A stretch of DNA of 64,000 bases from Chitinophaga sp. H8. Its GTDB lineage: Bacteria > Bacteroidota > Bacteroidia > Chitinophagales > Chitinophagaceae. The stretch lies in assembly GCF_040567655.1 (NCBI RefSeq), contig NZ_JBEXAC010000002.1:1178001-1242000 (forward strand). Reading direction: 5' to 3'. A program made the position numbers and the translations under genes. The notes below the pieces were generated by a model. It was not told where the DNA came from. It ran no database searches and saw only the letters and a program-made list of their open reading frames with translations. Positions 38,971-47,801 of this stretch are shown piece after piece (positions within the stretch are counted from its first letter, which is position 1; each line of letters opens with the position of its first letter).

Positions 38971-39282
38971 CTATTCTTTTTTAGTATCAATTCCTTTATT
39001 ATCCCCACCTTTTCTATAACGGCCAAAATAGTTCCAAAGTTCTTTTAGCAGTTTGTCGTTTAATTGTGAGATTTTTTCTTTGTCTGCATTACTGATGGCA
39101 CTGATAACCTTGTTTTTCCTGGTAACGCTTGGCTTATCAACAGCCCGCATCTTTCTATAAAATGTTGGAATACTCCAATTACATTCTTCACAAACGGCAT
39201 CGCGAAATAAAATTGGTAGTTCGGCAAACTGTTCGTGAGAATCTTTGAGGATGTTTGCTTCAGTAAGGGGATTAGTACTCAT
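38971..39282 (-). CDS. hypothetical small island protein
   Basis: 103 residues with an HTH-like middle (EECNWSIPTFYRKMRAVDKP) and a charged C-terminus (LLKELWNYFGRYRKG). Family not named. Its place next to the island end suggests a role in recombination or regulation of the island. Confidence 0.5.
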   Translation of the reverse strand: MSTNPLTEANILKDSHEQFAELPILFRDAVCEECNWSIPTFYRKMRAVDKPSVTRKNKVISAISNADKEKISQLNDKLLKELWNYFGRYRKGGDNKGIDTKKE

Positions 39283-39607
39283 GCAGTAAAGGATTTAAGA
39301 GATTTAAGTCTTTTACAAAAGCCGAGTACCTGACTTTAAAGTAAAAAAAGGCGCGGTACTCATCGTTGCCGCCGTTCGGGAACCGCAAAGAACCCTTAGA
39401 CCAAACAACGCGAGCCCATACGCCATAACGTTGAGCTTCGCAGTTGCCCTGTGGTCTTGAATATTTGCGGTATTTGAACGGACCAAGGCTTTTGCGTATT
39501 TGCGACTATTCTATTTAAGAAGCACGCAAACTACAATATTTGAATCAATCGAGCTTTATGATTTTTTAGTAATTCATGATGTAAATATAAGCAATTATTA
39601 ATTAAAA

Positions 39608-39621
39608 TACACTATAGTGTA
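39608..39621. promoter_or_regulatory. 14-bp perfect palindrome, likely operator
   Basis: TACACTATAGTGTA is a perfect palindrome 69 bases before the XRE start at 39690; a related half site CTATTGTGTA lies at about 39653-39662. The ACT...AGT core is like the boxes of small controller proteins. Likely autoregulation by the following gene. Confidence 0.5.
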
Positions 39622-39689
39622 TGTGTTATAGTAGATGTTCTATCGTGACTATGCTATTGTGTATATTATTTATACGTTTGTTCTTAATA

Positions 39690-39905
39690 ATGAAATCTAA
39701 AGAACAAATATTATCCGATTTTGGCAAAAGGTTGTTAAAGCTACGGGAAGCTAAAAAAATCACGCAGATGGATTTAGCTGTGAAAGTAGACAGTTACCCT
39801 AATTATATTTCAAAATTGGAAAATGGAAAATCAGAACCTGGGTTGGTTATATTGAAATCTTTAGCGGCAGCACTTGGGGTAACAGTTTCCGATTTAACTG
39901 GTTAA
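39690..39905 (+). CDS. small XRE/controller-like regulator
   Basis: 71 residues from ATG 39690: GKRLLKLREAKKITQMDLAV, NYISKLENGKSEPGLVIL and LAAALGVTVSDLTG form a complete HTH with almost nothing else, the size of controller (C) proteins. A palindrome sits upstream. It is the only plus-strand gene of unit A, so its transcript runs into the CRISPR-like array at 39923. Confidence 0.8.
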   Translation: MKSKEQILSDFGKRLLKLREAKKITQMDLAVKVDSYPNYISKLENGKSEPGLVILKSLAAALGVTVSDLTG

Positions 39906-39922
39906 TACTCATGTTGTGATAG

Positions 39923-40079
39923 ATTTAGTTCCCATTGGGTGCAATTAAAGCCTGTAATTCAGTACATTAATCTCCTCACCGGATAACTTTCTATTCCCTA
40001 GGGTACAATTAAAACTCGGAAATGGTCTGATTTCTACCCGTAATAAATGTATTTCTATTCCTTCAGGGCTTAATTAAAG
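39923..40079 (+). CRISPR. degenerate orphan CRISPR-like array: 3 repeats, 2 spacers
   Basis: Three copies of a 29-base repeat begin at 39923, 39987 and 40051, an exact period of 64, leaving two spacers of 35 bases each (39952-39986 and 40016-40050). The shared pattern is TTTCTATTCC, then GGG, then CAATTAAA, very like type I-B/III repeats that end in ATTAAAAC; copy 2 is closest to that form and copies 1 and 3 diverge (about 20 of 29 positions agree between 1 and 2). No cas gene is in the window. It could be transcribed from the XRE gene just upstream. Whether it is active is unknown. Confidence 0.65.
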
Positions 40080-40096
40080 TAAGTAAAAGTACTATT

Positions 40097-40690
40097 CTAT
40101 TTCCTTTTGCACATTGCATTAATGAAATCCTTTTCGCTCACCCCTTCCGCTGCTTTTAACTGTACCATAATCTTTAGATACCGCTTTGTTGGTTTACCCT
40201 TATAAAACATTCTAAAGTGCCTGCTGTACAATTCCTCATATAATTTATCAACGCGGAAAGCTGGGCCATATACCTTTTCTAAATCCCGGTACTTTTTAGA
40301 CTGTATTTGTTTTTCGTAGTAACCATTTATCGCTGATCTGTGGAGAAAGTAATCATTATATTGGTACAGCTTACGGCAAAGTTTATTTGTAAATGGACAA
40401 TGGAAATACCATACATAGCCCTTACCTAGATTGCTGGCTGCCTTTATAAGAGGAACCTGGTAATTAATAGCTTTCTCTTTGTTAACCGTGTATGATAGAG
40501 TCAAATACGCTTCCTTATCATTAATCACGACTATTATACCTATACAACCATTGGGGTTACCATTACGGCTCCAGGTTAAAGTACCAGTTTTCCAAGTGTT
40601 AGGCTCCAGGTACTTCCATTTACGAAGATCAGTAATAGAAATATTCTTTCTTTCTTCAAATGTCGTTGGGTAATTACCTATTCGTGCCAT
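40097..40690 (-). CDS. hypothetical island protein with zinc-ribbon-like segment
   Basis: 197 residues. GKGYVWYFHCPFTNKLCRKL followed by YQYNDYFLHRSAI resembles proteins of Bacteroidota islands and phages that combine a small Cys-based motif with a WYF strand. Basic C-terminus (KGKPTKRYLKIMVQLKAAE). Function unknown; possible DNA or RNA binding. Confidence 0.55.
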   Translation of the reverse strand: MARIGNYPTTFEERKNISITDLRKWKYLEPNTWKTGTLTWSRNGNPNGCIGIIVVINDKEAYLTLSYTVNKEKAINYQVPLIKAASNLGKGYVWYFHCPFTNKLCRKLYQYNDYFLHRSAINGYYEKQIQSKKYRDLEKVYGPAFRVDKLYEELYSRHFRMFYKGKPTKRYLKIMVQLKAAEGVSEKDFINAMCKRK

Positions 40691-40950
40691 GTTATTATTT
40701 TCAAACCGAAATTATTAGGGAATGTGCTATTTATCTTCATCATACGAACGTTAGATGTTAGCATTTGTTAGCACCTGGTACAAGATATCCCCCTATTTAG
40801 TGTCATATTATGTCATATAAAAAGTGGGAAAAGCCTGTATTACTTAACTTGCCTTATTGCACCCGGCATTTAACCTTAAATAACCGTTATTTAAGGCTCG
40901 GTTCCGCTTGGCGGATCAGCAATAACCCTTAAAAAGCCTTTATTTAAGGG

Positions 40951-41940
40951 TTATTTTAATGGATTATCCCAAAATGTGGGGTAACCTTCCACTGTTAAAG
41001 CTACTCCTGTACTATCCCGGTTTAATAACAGGTAATCTGCTAAATCCCATCCGTTAGTATGTTGTGCATCTGTTGCATTTTTTTCCAGCAGATCAGATAC
41101 AACTACTTTACAACCCGTACTCTTCGCTACTTCCCTTGCCTTAAATTGCCATTTATCAAAACATCCCAGATCAGGGAATAATATCACAGTTCTACCTTTC
41201 AAAACCTTATATACATTTGGATCAGTCCATTTACAGCCATTTATACCACCGGTAGCTAACCAGGTAACCCCGGAGAAATATGCTTTAGCGATGATGGCGG
41301 TTTTTTCGCTCTCCACAATTGCCACAGGGTAATCATTGCCTGGTAAAAGATGCTCACCAAAAAAGCATTGCTGTAGGTTTGCATCATAATTGCTCAGTAG
41401 TTTTTTACCGGCAAAGAATGCTCCCTTTTCCTTGTTTCTCCTTCCTGTACCAGCATCATAACACATTACTTTAGCTTGCCTCAGTTTGCCTACAATGTCA
41501 ATTTGCCAGAACACATTTGCACCGGGCCAATGTCGGGAGGTGCCTACCTTATAAAGTGCTACCAGTTTATTTGATAACTCATTACAAAACAGGCTACGTA
41601 AAAACAGCAGGAAGTTATTACTGTCATAAGCGGTTAACGTTTGGCTTAATAGCATATCAGGCAAATAGTCAATAGTCCTATGCTGTTTAACGGGTCGTAC
41701 TTTAGATATCGGTTGCTGGAATTGCTGTAATACCTCTTTGTTATCATCAAAGTACTGTTTGGGGGTATAATGAAACCCGCAATTGCTTTCCCGGTTGCAT
41801 CTCCCTACATATTCCGGTAATAGCTCCCCTGTTTCAGTATCAATGTAGCGGGTAAACTCTCTTTGTTTATTACAGGCCGGACATCGATAACGGGAAGCTG
41901 GGCCGGAGTATGATTGCAAAATGAATCTGTGATTATTCAT
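40951..41940 (-). CDS. DUF6371-type protein with zinc finger and Toprim-like core
   Basis: 329 residues. The N-terminal RYRCPACNKQREFTRYID and GRCNRESNCGFHYTP form a zinc-binding domain as in primases. The central YPVAIVESEKTAIIAKAYF, LATGGINGC and TVILFPDLG follow a Toprim-like order (Glu, then an acidic DxG). These proteins accompany RepA-like ATPases in Bacteroidota mobile elements, suggesting a role in primer synthesis or replication start. It is downstream of an iteron-like region and of the RepA-like gene on the same strand. Confidence 0.7.
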   Translation of the reverse strand: MNNHRFILQSYSGPASRYRCPACNKQREFTRYIDTETGELLPEYVGRCNRESNCGFHYTPKQYFDDNKEVLQQFQQPISKVRPVKQHRTIDYLPDMLLSQTLTAYDSNNFLLFLRSLFCNELSNKLVALYKVGTSRHWPGANVFWQIDIVGKLRQAKVMCYDAGTGRRNKEKGAFFAGKKLLSNYDANLQQCFFGEHLLPGNDYPVAIVESEKTAIIAKAYFSGVTWLATGGINGCKWTDPNVYKVLKGRTVILFPDLGCFDKWQFKAREVAKSTGCKVVVSDLLEKNATDAQHTNGWDLADYLLLNRDSTGVALTVEGYPTFWDNPLK

Positions 41941-41944
41941 ATCA

Positions 41945-42116
41945 AAGTGGGTTAACTGGGTTAACCGGGTTACTGTAACCCAGTTTGTCCAGGTAAATTG
42001 TACTTACATTTAGATAGTCGGTTAAGTGGGTTAACCGGGTTATTTTAACTGGGTTAAGTGGGTTACGTGCCTATATATATAGGCACTAACCAACCCACTT
42101 TTTTAACCGACTTGGT
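41945..42116. repeat. iteron-like repeats and 20-bp palindrome, possible origin
   Basis: GTGGGTTAAC-type units recur at about 41947, 42026 and 42057, with GGGTTAACCGGGTTA variants between them and inverted copies (AACCCACTT) at 42092-42100. In the middle, GTGCCTATATATATAGGCAC (42067-42086) is a perfect 20-base palindrome. The region lies between the RepA-like ATPase and the Toprim-like gene. Candidate replication origin or strong regulatory knot of the island. Confidence 0.5.
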
Positions 42117-43328
42117 TTAACCCACTTTAAGCAATAATTGGTACTTAGGGAAGCCGTTACCTTTTACTTTTTCAACCAGCTTTTTATTTTGATAATATTG
42201 TATAAACTCCTTTGCTTTAGTTTGCCCACACTTTACACCATACTTTTGAAAGTATATGATCAATTGCGTTTGTAACTCTCCATACTGGGGGGATGGATTA
42301 AATGCAAATATTTCCTTTAGCACCTTATTGTGTGTTTCCTCCGGTATGTCCAGGGGAATAATACCAGGCTTTCTGTTTGTAGATCCTGATACCTGCCAAT
42401 CTTCCACCAGGTAGGGTAACCCGGTTTTGTCTATCCCGAAAGCAAAGGGTTTAAAACCCTTATCCCGGCAGTACTCTGCTTCAACTATTGAAATATCAGG
42501 GTTTGAAGTGTCTTTAGTGACAGATAAGACGCTTTCCGCCTTGTTTATTACCTCTGTGCCTAAATGCCCCCGAGCGTCTGTATTACCCTTGTTTTGATGA
42601 ATAACGACAATGATATGGATGTTGAATTGTTCAGTCCATTTGAGCAGTAACGATGTTATGTTGGTTGCCTGTTCTTCATCATTAATAGAGGTTACCAGGT
42701 CACGTATTCCATCAATTACCACAAGGCCCACCCCTTCGGTATTGTAAATGGCGTATTCAATAAGTTGCAGGCGTTCAGCCGGTCGGTAGGGCCTTAATCC
42801 ATAAGCATGAAAGTTTAAAGGCTCCTGAATGCCGGATAACTCGCAGACCCTTTTAACTACCTTTTGAACATGGTATTTACTTTGTTCCGTATCAAAATAT
42901 AATACGGTTGTACCAGATTCCAGTTTGCTATTAATACAATCCAATACTAATGCGTTCTTTACTGCTGCTGCTAATGCAGTGGTAATTAAAAACGTTTTAC
43001 GGCTTTTGGCCTTCCCAATCACAGCAGAGAAGTTACCTAACGTTCCCAGGGCTACCGGTTCTTCTTTATCCTGTATGATTTCCAGGCAAACCGGAGGAGG
43101 AGGAATATTGGTAGCAACATCAATTTTACATTGCTCCAGGATATGTATAAGATTGTCCGTATTAAAATCAATGGTAGGAGTGATTTTCTCTTTTATTCTA
43201 TCACAAAGTGTTAGGATCTCATTGGCTATAGTATTATTGTTTATAGCGCTGGTGTATTCATGTTGCCTGCTATCTTTACACTGTTCATTCCTGTTTTGTT
43301 CCTGCATAGCTTGTGCTTTTTTAGGCAT
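42117..43328 (-). CDS. RepA-like AAA ATPase (RecA fold)
   Basis: 403 residues. Walker A is AVIGKAKSRKTFLIT, Walker B GLVVIDGIRDLV, followed by IHIIVVIHQNKGN and ARGHLGTEVINKAESV, the order seen in RSF1010-RepA-type helicases and AAA_25 proteins. The C-terminal 90 residues look like a winged-helix domain (EIFAFNPSPQYGELQTQL). Likely replicative helicase or ATPase of the island, working with the Toprim-like protein behind it. Confidence 0.78.
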   Translation of the reverse strand: MPKKAQAMQEQNRNEQCKDSRQHEYTSAINNNTIANEILTLCDRIKEKITPTIDFNTDNLIHILEQCKIDVATNIPPPPVCLEIIQDKEEPVALGTLGNFSAVIGKAKSRKTFLITTALAAAVKNALVLDCINSKLESGTTVLYFDTEQSKYHVQKVVKRVCELSGIQEPLNFHAYGLRPYRPAERLQLIEYAIYNTEGVGLVVIDGIRDLVTSINDEEQATNITSLLLKWTEQFNIHIIVVIHQNKGNTDARGHLGTEVINKAESVLSVTKDTSNPDISIVEAEYCRDKGFKPFAFGIDKTGLPYLVEDWQVSGSTNRKPGIIPLDIPEETHNKVLKEIFAFNPSPQYGELQTQLIIYFQKYGVKCGQTKAKEFIQYYQNKKLVEKVKGNGFPKYQLLLKVG

Positions 43329-43419
43329 TAATTGCCCAATTATTGCCGAAAAAACAATAGATTTTGCGCAATGCCGCCTATATGACTAATGACATTGATT
43401 GCCGGGTTATTGCCGAGCT

Positions 43420-43755
43420 TTAACGCTTCTTTTTGCTGGTTAAGAAGTTATCCGCTTCTTCCTGCATTTCTGCAATAGTTTTCTTTTTACCCTGTTTTAA
43501 CCAGTCTGTTAATTCCTGGCGGGAGAAATAAAGTTTTTTACCCTTTTTCATGCAGGGTATTTTTGATTGACACACCAGGTTATAAATGCTTGCTTTTGCA
43601 AGATTTAAGTAATTAGCAGCCTCACTAATGTTTAGCAGGTCCTTATTTTCTTTGCAGGTGCTATCAGACGGTTTTACTTGTTCTGTAATAACAGTACGGA
43701 TAGCATTTTGCATAATTGCTTGTAGTTGTTCGCTGTCTAGTTGTAGAATAATCAT
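43420..43755 (-). CDS. excisionase-like helix-turn-helix protein
   Basis: 111 residues. The helix-turn-helix LLNISEAANYLNLAKASIYN, then KIPCMKKGKKLYFSRQELTD is the MerR-like HTH_17 of excisionases and AlpA-type regulators; an added N-terminal helix and a charged tail complete it. It probably acts with the integrase at 45291 in excision. Confidence 0.8.
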   Translation of the reverse strand: MIILQLDSEQLQAIMQNAIRTVITEQVKPSDSTCKENKDLLNISEAANYLNLAKASIYNLVCQSKIPCMKKGKKLYFSRQELTDWLKQGKKKTIAEMQEEADNFLTSKKKR

Positions 43756-44133
43756 CTTATAATCATTTTGTTATTGGCAAAATTGTAATGATTAATCCTG
43801 ACTAGTTATATACCTGATATCAGGTTAATATTGGAATATGGATAAGCGTTTGTAAACCACCCATTATGAAAGTCTGAAAAATCATGTTGCCTTTCCTTTT
43901 ATAATACGTCAATTAAGGGCAAAAATGCCTGTTTGGTGAGAAACTTTTTTAACAATTCAATTCCAGAAACAGGTAAGTAATTATATCACCAGTGTACTTA
44001 ATTGGGATAATATTACGGCTATTAAGGGTGCGTACCAGAATGCGTACTTAAAAAATGGCTATGATTAGCCCCTTTTCACAGTTCCTGATAACCGCAAAGG
44101 GATTAGTAAAAGAAGGACCCAAGAAACTCTGGG
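43756..44133. other. intergenic, nothing evident
   Basis: About 380 AT-rich bases between two minus-strand genes. I see no gene, hairpin terminator or repeat worth naming; the promoter of the excisionase-like gene should be here. Confidence 0.3.
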
Positions 44134-45009
44134 TTATTTGCAGATTCGATTGGTTACCGCTTTGGTAGTTGTCTTGCTCATTGCTTCAAATATAGCTACA
44201 TTACTTTCAGCGCTACCATTATTAAGGGCTTGGCTTAAATCCACATCATACTTAGCCAGGTTAACACCAAGTGTCCCTCCTATGGAGGTCATTACGGTTT
44301 CTTTACTTGGTATTTGTCCGTTGGTATCCTGGAAAAAGCGCATTTCATACATTGCATTGATGATCCGTATAAAATCAATCCGTACTCCTTTGGTAGATGA
44401 TAATAATAAGTTACCACCATATGCATTTTGCATTTTCTTTAGTTCCTGTTGTTGCTTAATCCTTTCCATTTCTGATTTACACTTAATATCAAACCCGGAT
44501 GATGGTAAATCATTCGCTATGACTTCCTGCTGATATAAGGCTATAATATCAATTAAGTGGGCAAGCCTTTCATGGTCATCAGAAAGAGAATTTAAATGTA
44601 CTTTAGTTGCTCGCCAATCAAAAGCAGGGCCTTCTTCGGCTTCCTCTGTAGGGCAGGGGCAATAAACTTCAACCTCTTTATTAACTAGGCTTAAACACAG
44701 TTTAAGTTTATCATTGGCAAAAATGAAAATACCTTGTAAATCGCTATTGAGTTTTGCTGCCAATATGCGATAAATCAAAAAGCATTCATCCTCATCAAAT
44801 TCAGTAAGTCGTACTTTTACTGCCTCTAAAGCAATTATTGGATTTTCTCTGTGAGAAAGTATAATAGTGTATAGCTCCTGGTATTTGAGGAAGATTTTCT
44901 CTACATCAAATAACCCTTTTAAATCGCCGGTGGTAAGTAGTTCGTAATATTCATATATCGCATCACAGGTAACAAACCGTTTATAATCTGTACTTAGCCC
45001 AATCTCCAT
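44134..45009 (-). CDS. island protein, possibly RteC-like
   Basis: 291 residues. The C-terminal RIDFIRIINAMYEMRFFQDT, SKETVMTSIGGTLGVNL and YDVDLSQALNN have the general look of the C-terminal part of RteC-type proteins, which regulate excision in Bacteroides elements, but I would not name it firmly. A coiled segment precedes it (KSEMERIKQQQELKKMQNAY). It stands between the excisionase-like gene and the integrase on the same strand. Confidence 0.45.
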   Translation of the reverse strand: MEIGLSTDYKRFVTCDAIYEYYELLTTGDLKGLFDVEKIFLKYQELYTIILSHRENPIIALEAVKVRLTEFDEDECFLIYRILAAKLNSDLQGIFIFANDKLKLCLSLVNKEVEVYCPCPTEEAEEGPAFDWRATKVHLNSLSDDHERLAHLIDIIALYQQEVIANDLPSSGFDIKCKSEMERIKQQQELKKMQNAYGGNLLLSSTKGVRIDFIRIINAMYEMRFFQDTNGQIPSKETVMTSIGGTLGVNLAKYDVDLSQALNNGSAESNVAIFEAMSKTTTKAVTNRICK

Positions 45010-45290
45010 TTTTTTTGGTTAATATCTAACAAACAATAAAAAATAATAAACATCACGAATGTATTAAGTTTTGCTTGTTCCGGTATGCAAAAAAAATTAG
45101 CATTTTACACATTATGTGAGTAAAAAAAATGCAGAGCATACGGTATTGATATAAGTAATTGATTTATTATTTAATATAAGTTATTTTTTATTATTATAAA
45201 ATGCTAAATTATTTAGTTAAAAATATTGATGAAACATGTAATTGAAAAATTAGCGGTAGATAGTTGAGGTGGTATGTAAACTACTTTAGG

Positions 45291-46529
45291 TTAACTATTT
45301 TTAAACGCAGTTAAAACTTTAGCCATTTCTAATTTCTTTTCATCTTCAAAACTATCCAGGTAGTTTTTTGTCGTTTTAGCATCAGCATGGCCGAGTGTTT
45401 CAGATATAAATTCTGTACTAGCTCCCGATCGCTTTAAGACTGTAGCATAAGAATGCCTAGCTGTGTATGTAGTTACGTCTTTATTAAGTTTCAGGTTCTT
45501 AGCAATTCCCCTCATACCTTTGTTAGTAACCTTTACAAATTGGTGTATTAAGGCATGTTGCCGTTCGGGGGTAATTCCCCTTTCCAGTATAGGGAAAATG
45601 TAATTGTCCGGAAGGGTGTCTTTGTTTCCCCATCTTTCGATGATGCTTTTTATATCATCTGTAAACGGTATGGTAATAATTGTAGGGTTTCCTCGGCGGC
45701 TTCGTTTGGTTTTAGCCCGTTCATAAATAATGAAATCACCTTGAATGTCTTTAAACTTTAAAAGTGCTATATCTTTTGGATTAATACCATTACTCAAATA
45801 GGATAATAACCAAAACGCTTTTGATTGTTCCTCACCGGCAATGGCTGGATTAGGGTCATAATGATATATTTCTCCTACTTCTGACAGTTTAAGTGCTTTT
45901 TTAACATTTTTGCCAGTTGGGATTTCATATTTTCCTTTGCCAAAAGGATAAAAATCTCTGGAAATAATCTTATCACTTATGGCAATGTTAAATACTGTCC
46001 GTAATGCTCGTAAGTAAATACCTACAGTAGTAATTGATCGACCATTACCTAACATCCAGTTTTCATACTTATTAAGAAATTCAGGGGTTATGTCATCAAA
46101 ACTCACTTTTCTCATGTTCTCTGTAAATTTCTTTACACTATTCATACTACATTCATAGCTAAGGGCTGTACCAATTCGTTCCTCTGCCCTCAATGCTTTG
46201 CTATAATCGGTATAGATAGAAAGTACACTATTCCAATCAGACTTCTTTTTTAAAAACTTGGCATCAAAACCTTTCCAGTTAAAGCCGCCTTTTAGGTCGT
46301 CTATGATTTCTTGGGCTTTAGTCTGTAGTCCGGTTAGTTCCAGGAGTATCTTTTTATATTCTTCCCGGGGCTTAGCTGTAAATAGTTTATTAAATTCTTC
46401 AATAGATAAATCAAACCTCGTCGGGTAGTATACCTGTTTGCGCTGATATGTAATACGGATTTTTACAGGGTATTTTAAATCCTTTTTTTCTCGACGGGTA
46501 TCGTGGATTATTGCAGTTAATGCTTTCAT
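45291..46529 (-). CDS. tyrosine recombinase (integrase) of island unit A
   Basis: 412 residues from ATG 46529; the upstream extension to 46619 runs through the 25-bp end repeat and is unlikely to be translated. Order: arm-binding domain (KIRITYQRKQVYYPTRF), SAM-like core-binding domain, catalytic domain with SYLSNGINPKDIALLKFKD, TYTARHSYATVLKRSG and LGHADAKTTKNYLDSF (HxxR, H and Tyr present). The first catalytic Arg position is occupied by a non-Arg residue, as often in Bacteroidota integrases. It points away from the tRNA-Asn fragment about 165 bases to its right, the usual place for an island integrase. Confidence 0.88.
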   Translation of the reverse strand: MKALTAIIHDTRREKKDLKYPVKIRITYQRKQVYYPTRFDLSIEEFNKLFTAKPREEYKKILLELTGLQTKAQEIIDDLKGGFNWKGFDAKFLKKKSDWNSVLSIYTDYSKALRAEERIGTALSYECSMNSVKKFTENMRKVSFDDITPEFLNKYENWMLGNGRSITTVGIYLRALRTVFNIAISDKIISRDFYPFGKGKYEIPTGKNVKKALKLSEVGEIYHYDPNPAIAGEEQSKAFWLLSYLSNGINPKDIALLKFKDIQGDFIIYERAKTKRSRRGNPTIITIPFTDDIKSIIERWGNKDTLPDNYIFPILERGITPERQHALIHQFVKVTNKGMRGIAKNLKLNKDVTTYTARHSYATVLKRSGASTEFISETLGHADAKTTKNYLDSFEDEKKLEMAKVLTAFKNS

Positions 46530-46544
46530 GTTTTCGTCTTTGGG

Positions 46545-46569
46545 ATTTGCATACAATTTGCATACAAAT
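46545..46569. repeat. 25-bp island end repeat, right copy
   Basis: Identical to 38929-38953; see there. Sits directly before the integrase start. Confidence 0.7.
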
Positions 46570-46692
46570 GTACTCAAAATCGTGATTGTAAATGTATGTA
46601 AGAGAATTTGTTTTTTCATGAAACCCTTTGCAGTAAAGAGTTCTGTTAGATATTGTTAAGTAAGGGTAAATATTAAGAAAGATGCAAAAAAA

Positions 46693-46739
46693 GACTGTTA
46701 ATCAGAGGGTCGCTGGTTCAAGTCCAGCAGGGGGAGCTA
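46693..46739 (+). other. tRNA-Asn 3' part (attachment site)
   Basis: From the anticodon loop onward this is a tRNA-Asn: CTGTTAA with anticodon GTT, variable region, T-arm GCTGG-TTCAAGT-CCAGC, acceptor strand AGGGGGA and end GCTA. The D-arm and 5' acceptor strand are missing, so it is not a functional gene. Such fragments are left when an element inserts in a tRNA gene. The last 14 bases are the core repeated at 38869 and 53608. Confidence 0.75.
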
Positions 46740-46882
46740 AAGCGTTCTTAACGAACACTAACGAACTACAAAACCCGCGCTAGTCGCGGGTTTTGTCATT
46801 TTAGGCATTTTTGAAAATCCGTTAAAAACCGCTGATTTTCGCCATTTATTTTCGGAAAATTTTCGGATTGTTTACGGATTTT
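46740..46882. repeat. flank repeat, copy 1
   Basis: The tRNA-downstream sequence (AACGAACTA, GCGGGTTTTGTCATTTTAGG, ATCCGTTAAAAACC, TTTTCGGATTGTTT) is repeated with small changes at 53621-53742. A perfect terminator is inside at 46770-46794. Confidence 0.7.
46770..46794. terminator. hairpin terminator after the tRNA-Asn fragment
   Basis: AAAACCCGCG (46770-46779), loop CTAGT, CGCGGGTTTT (46785-46794). Symmetric, usable in both directions; a diverged copy lies in the flank repeat at 53.64 kb. Confidence 0.8.
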
Positions 46883-47077
46883 ATGCCTGTTTTTGATCAA
46901 TTCTTACCCTTTTGAAACTCAAGGATTATGGTATGCAGAAACTTTATGACCAGGAATTTCCACTAGTCTTTTGCCACGCTTTGAAAAGATGCATACAGCT
47001 TTCCGTCAGGCCTGGTTGGATAATTCAGGTGCGTATTTATCAATAAAGCTGTTTTCGGCTTTTCCTTACTGTTTCTA

Positions 47078-47713
47078 CTAATAAAAAGCAGGCTTGTCCC
47101 CGTAAACACCCGGTTTGTTGACACCCACACTTGCTTTTACGTCTTTTTCAGGATGCAGAATAACATCGGCAATGTAGGCACCCACTGCTTTTCTGGCTAC
47201 TTCCGTACCAATGAACGGTTCGCCTTTCTGTGTGGTCTCGTAGTCTGTTTCATCCTTGTCCGTTAACCACGATGGTCGTACCACCGTATAATCCAGACCT
47301 GATTTTTCTATGATGCGTGTCGCTTTGCCGTAACGTTCCAATTCAGAACCTATCATTCGGTTGTTCCATTCCCCGAATTTACCCGCAACCTCATCATACA
47401 CCCCAAGACAGGTGACAAATAACAAACGTTTTACACCTTGCTGTGTCATTGTTTCCGAAATGACTTTCGCCATTTTATCTACATCTCCTGCAAGATTGGC
47501 GTACACAATGTCCTGGCCATTGATAGCATTGGTCAGTTCCTCACGGTTCAGTACATCACCGCTGATGATCTTAGACATAGAACCGAGAAATGCCAATTGC
47601 TGTGTATCTCTTGCAAACAGTGTTAAATCAATGTCTTTATTTTCCTGAAGGAAGCCTATCACGTGCTGTGCGATCGCACCACCAGCTCCCAGGACTAAAA
47701 CTTTCGTGCTCAT
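47078..47713 (-). CDS. NAD(P)-binding atypical short-chain dehydrogenase
   Basis: 211 residues. The Rossmann start VLVLGAGGAIAQHVIGFLQE, then LTLFARDTQQL, SGDVLNREELTNAINGQDIV and KRLLFVTCLGVY fit the NmrA/atypical SDR group. Substrate unknown. First of the unit B cargo genes next to the flank repeat, followed upstream on its strand by an alpha/beta hydrolase. Confidence 0.8.
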   Translation of the reverse strand: MSTKVLVLGAGGAIAQHVIGFLQENKDIDLTLFARDTQQLAFLGSMSKIISGDVLNREELTNAINGQDIVYANLAGDVDKMAKVISETMTQQGVKRLLFVTCLGVYDEVAGKFGEWNNRMIGSELERYGKATRIIEKSGLDYTVVRPSWLTDKDETDYETTQKGEPFIGTEVARKAVGAYIADVILHPEKDVKASVGVNKPGVYGDKPAFY

Positions 47714-47801
47714 TTAGTATATTCTTTATTGATACAATATGGAAAGCCCAATAATCTTACTTTAGAGATAAGACCACAGGGCTTATCCTTAAACTTTACG
47801 C

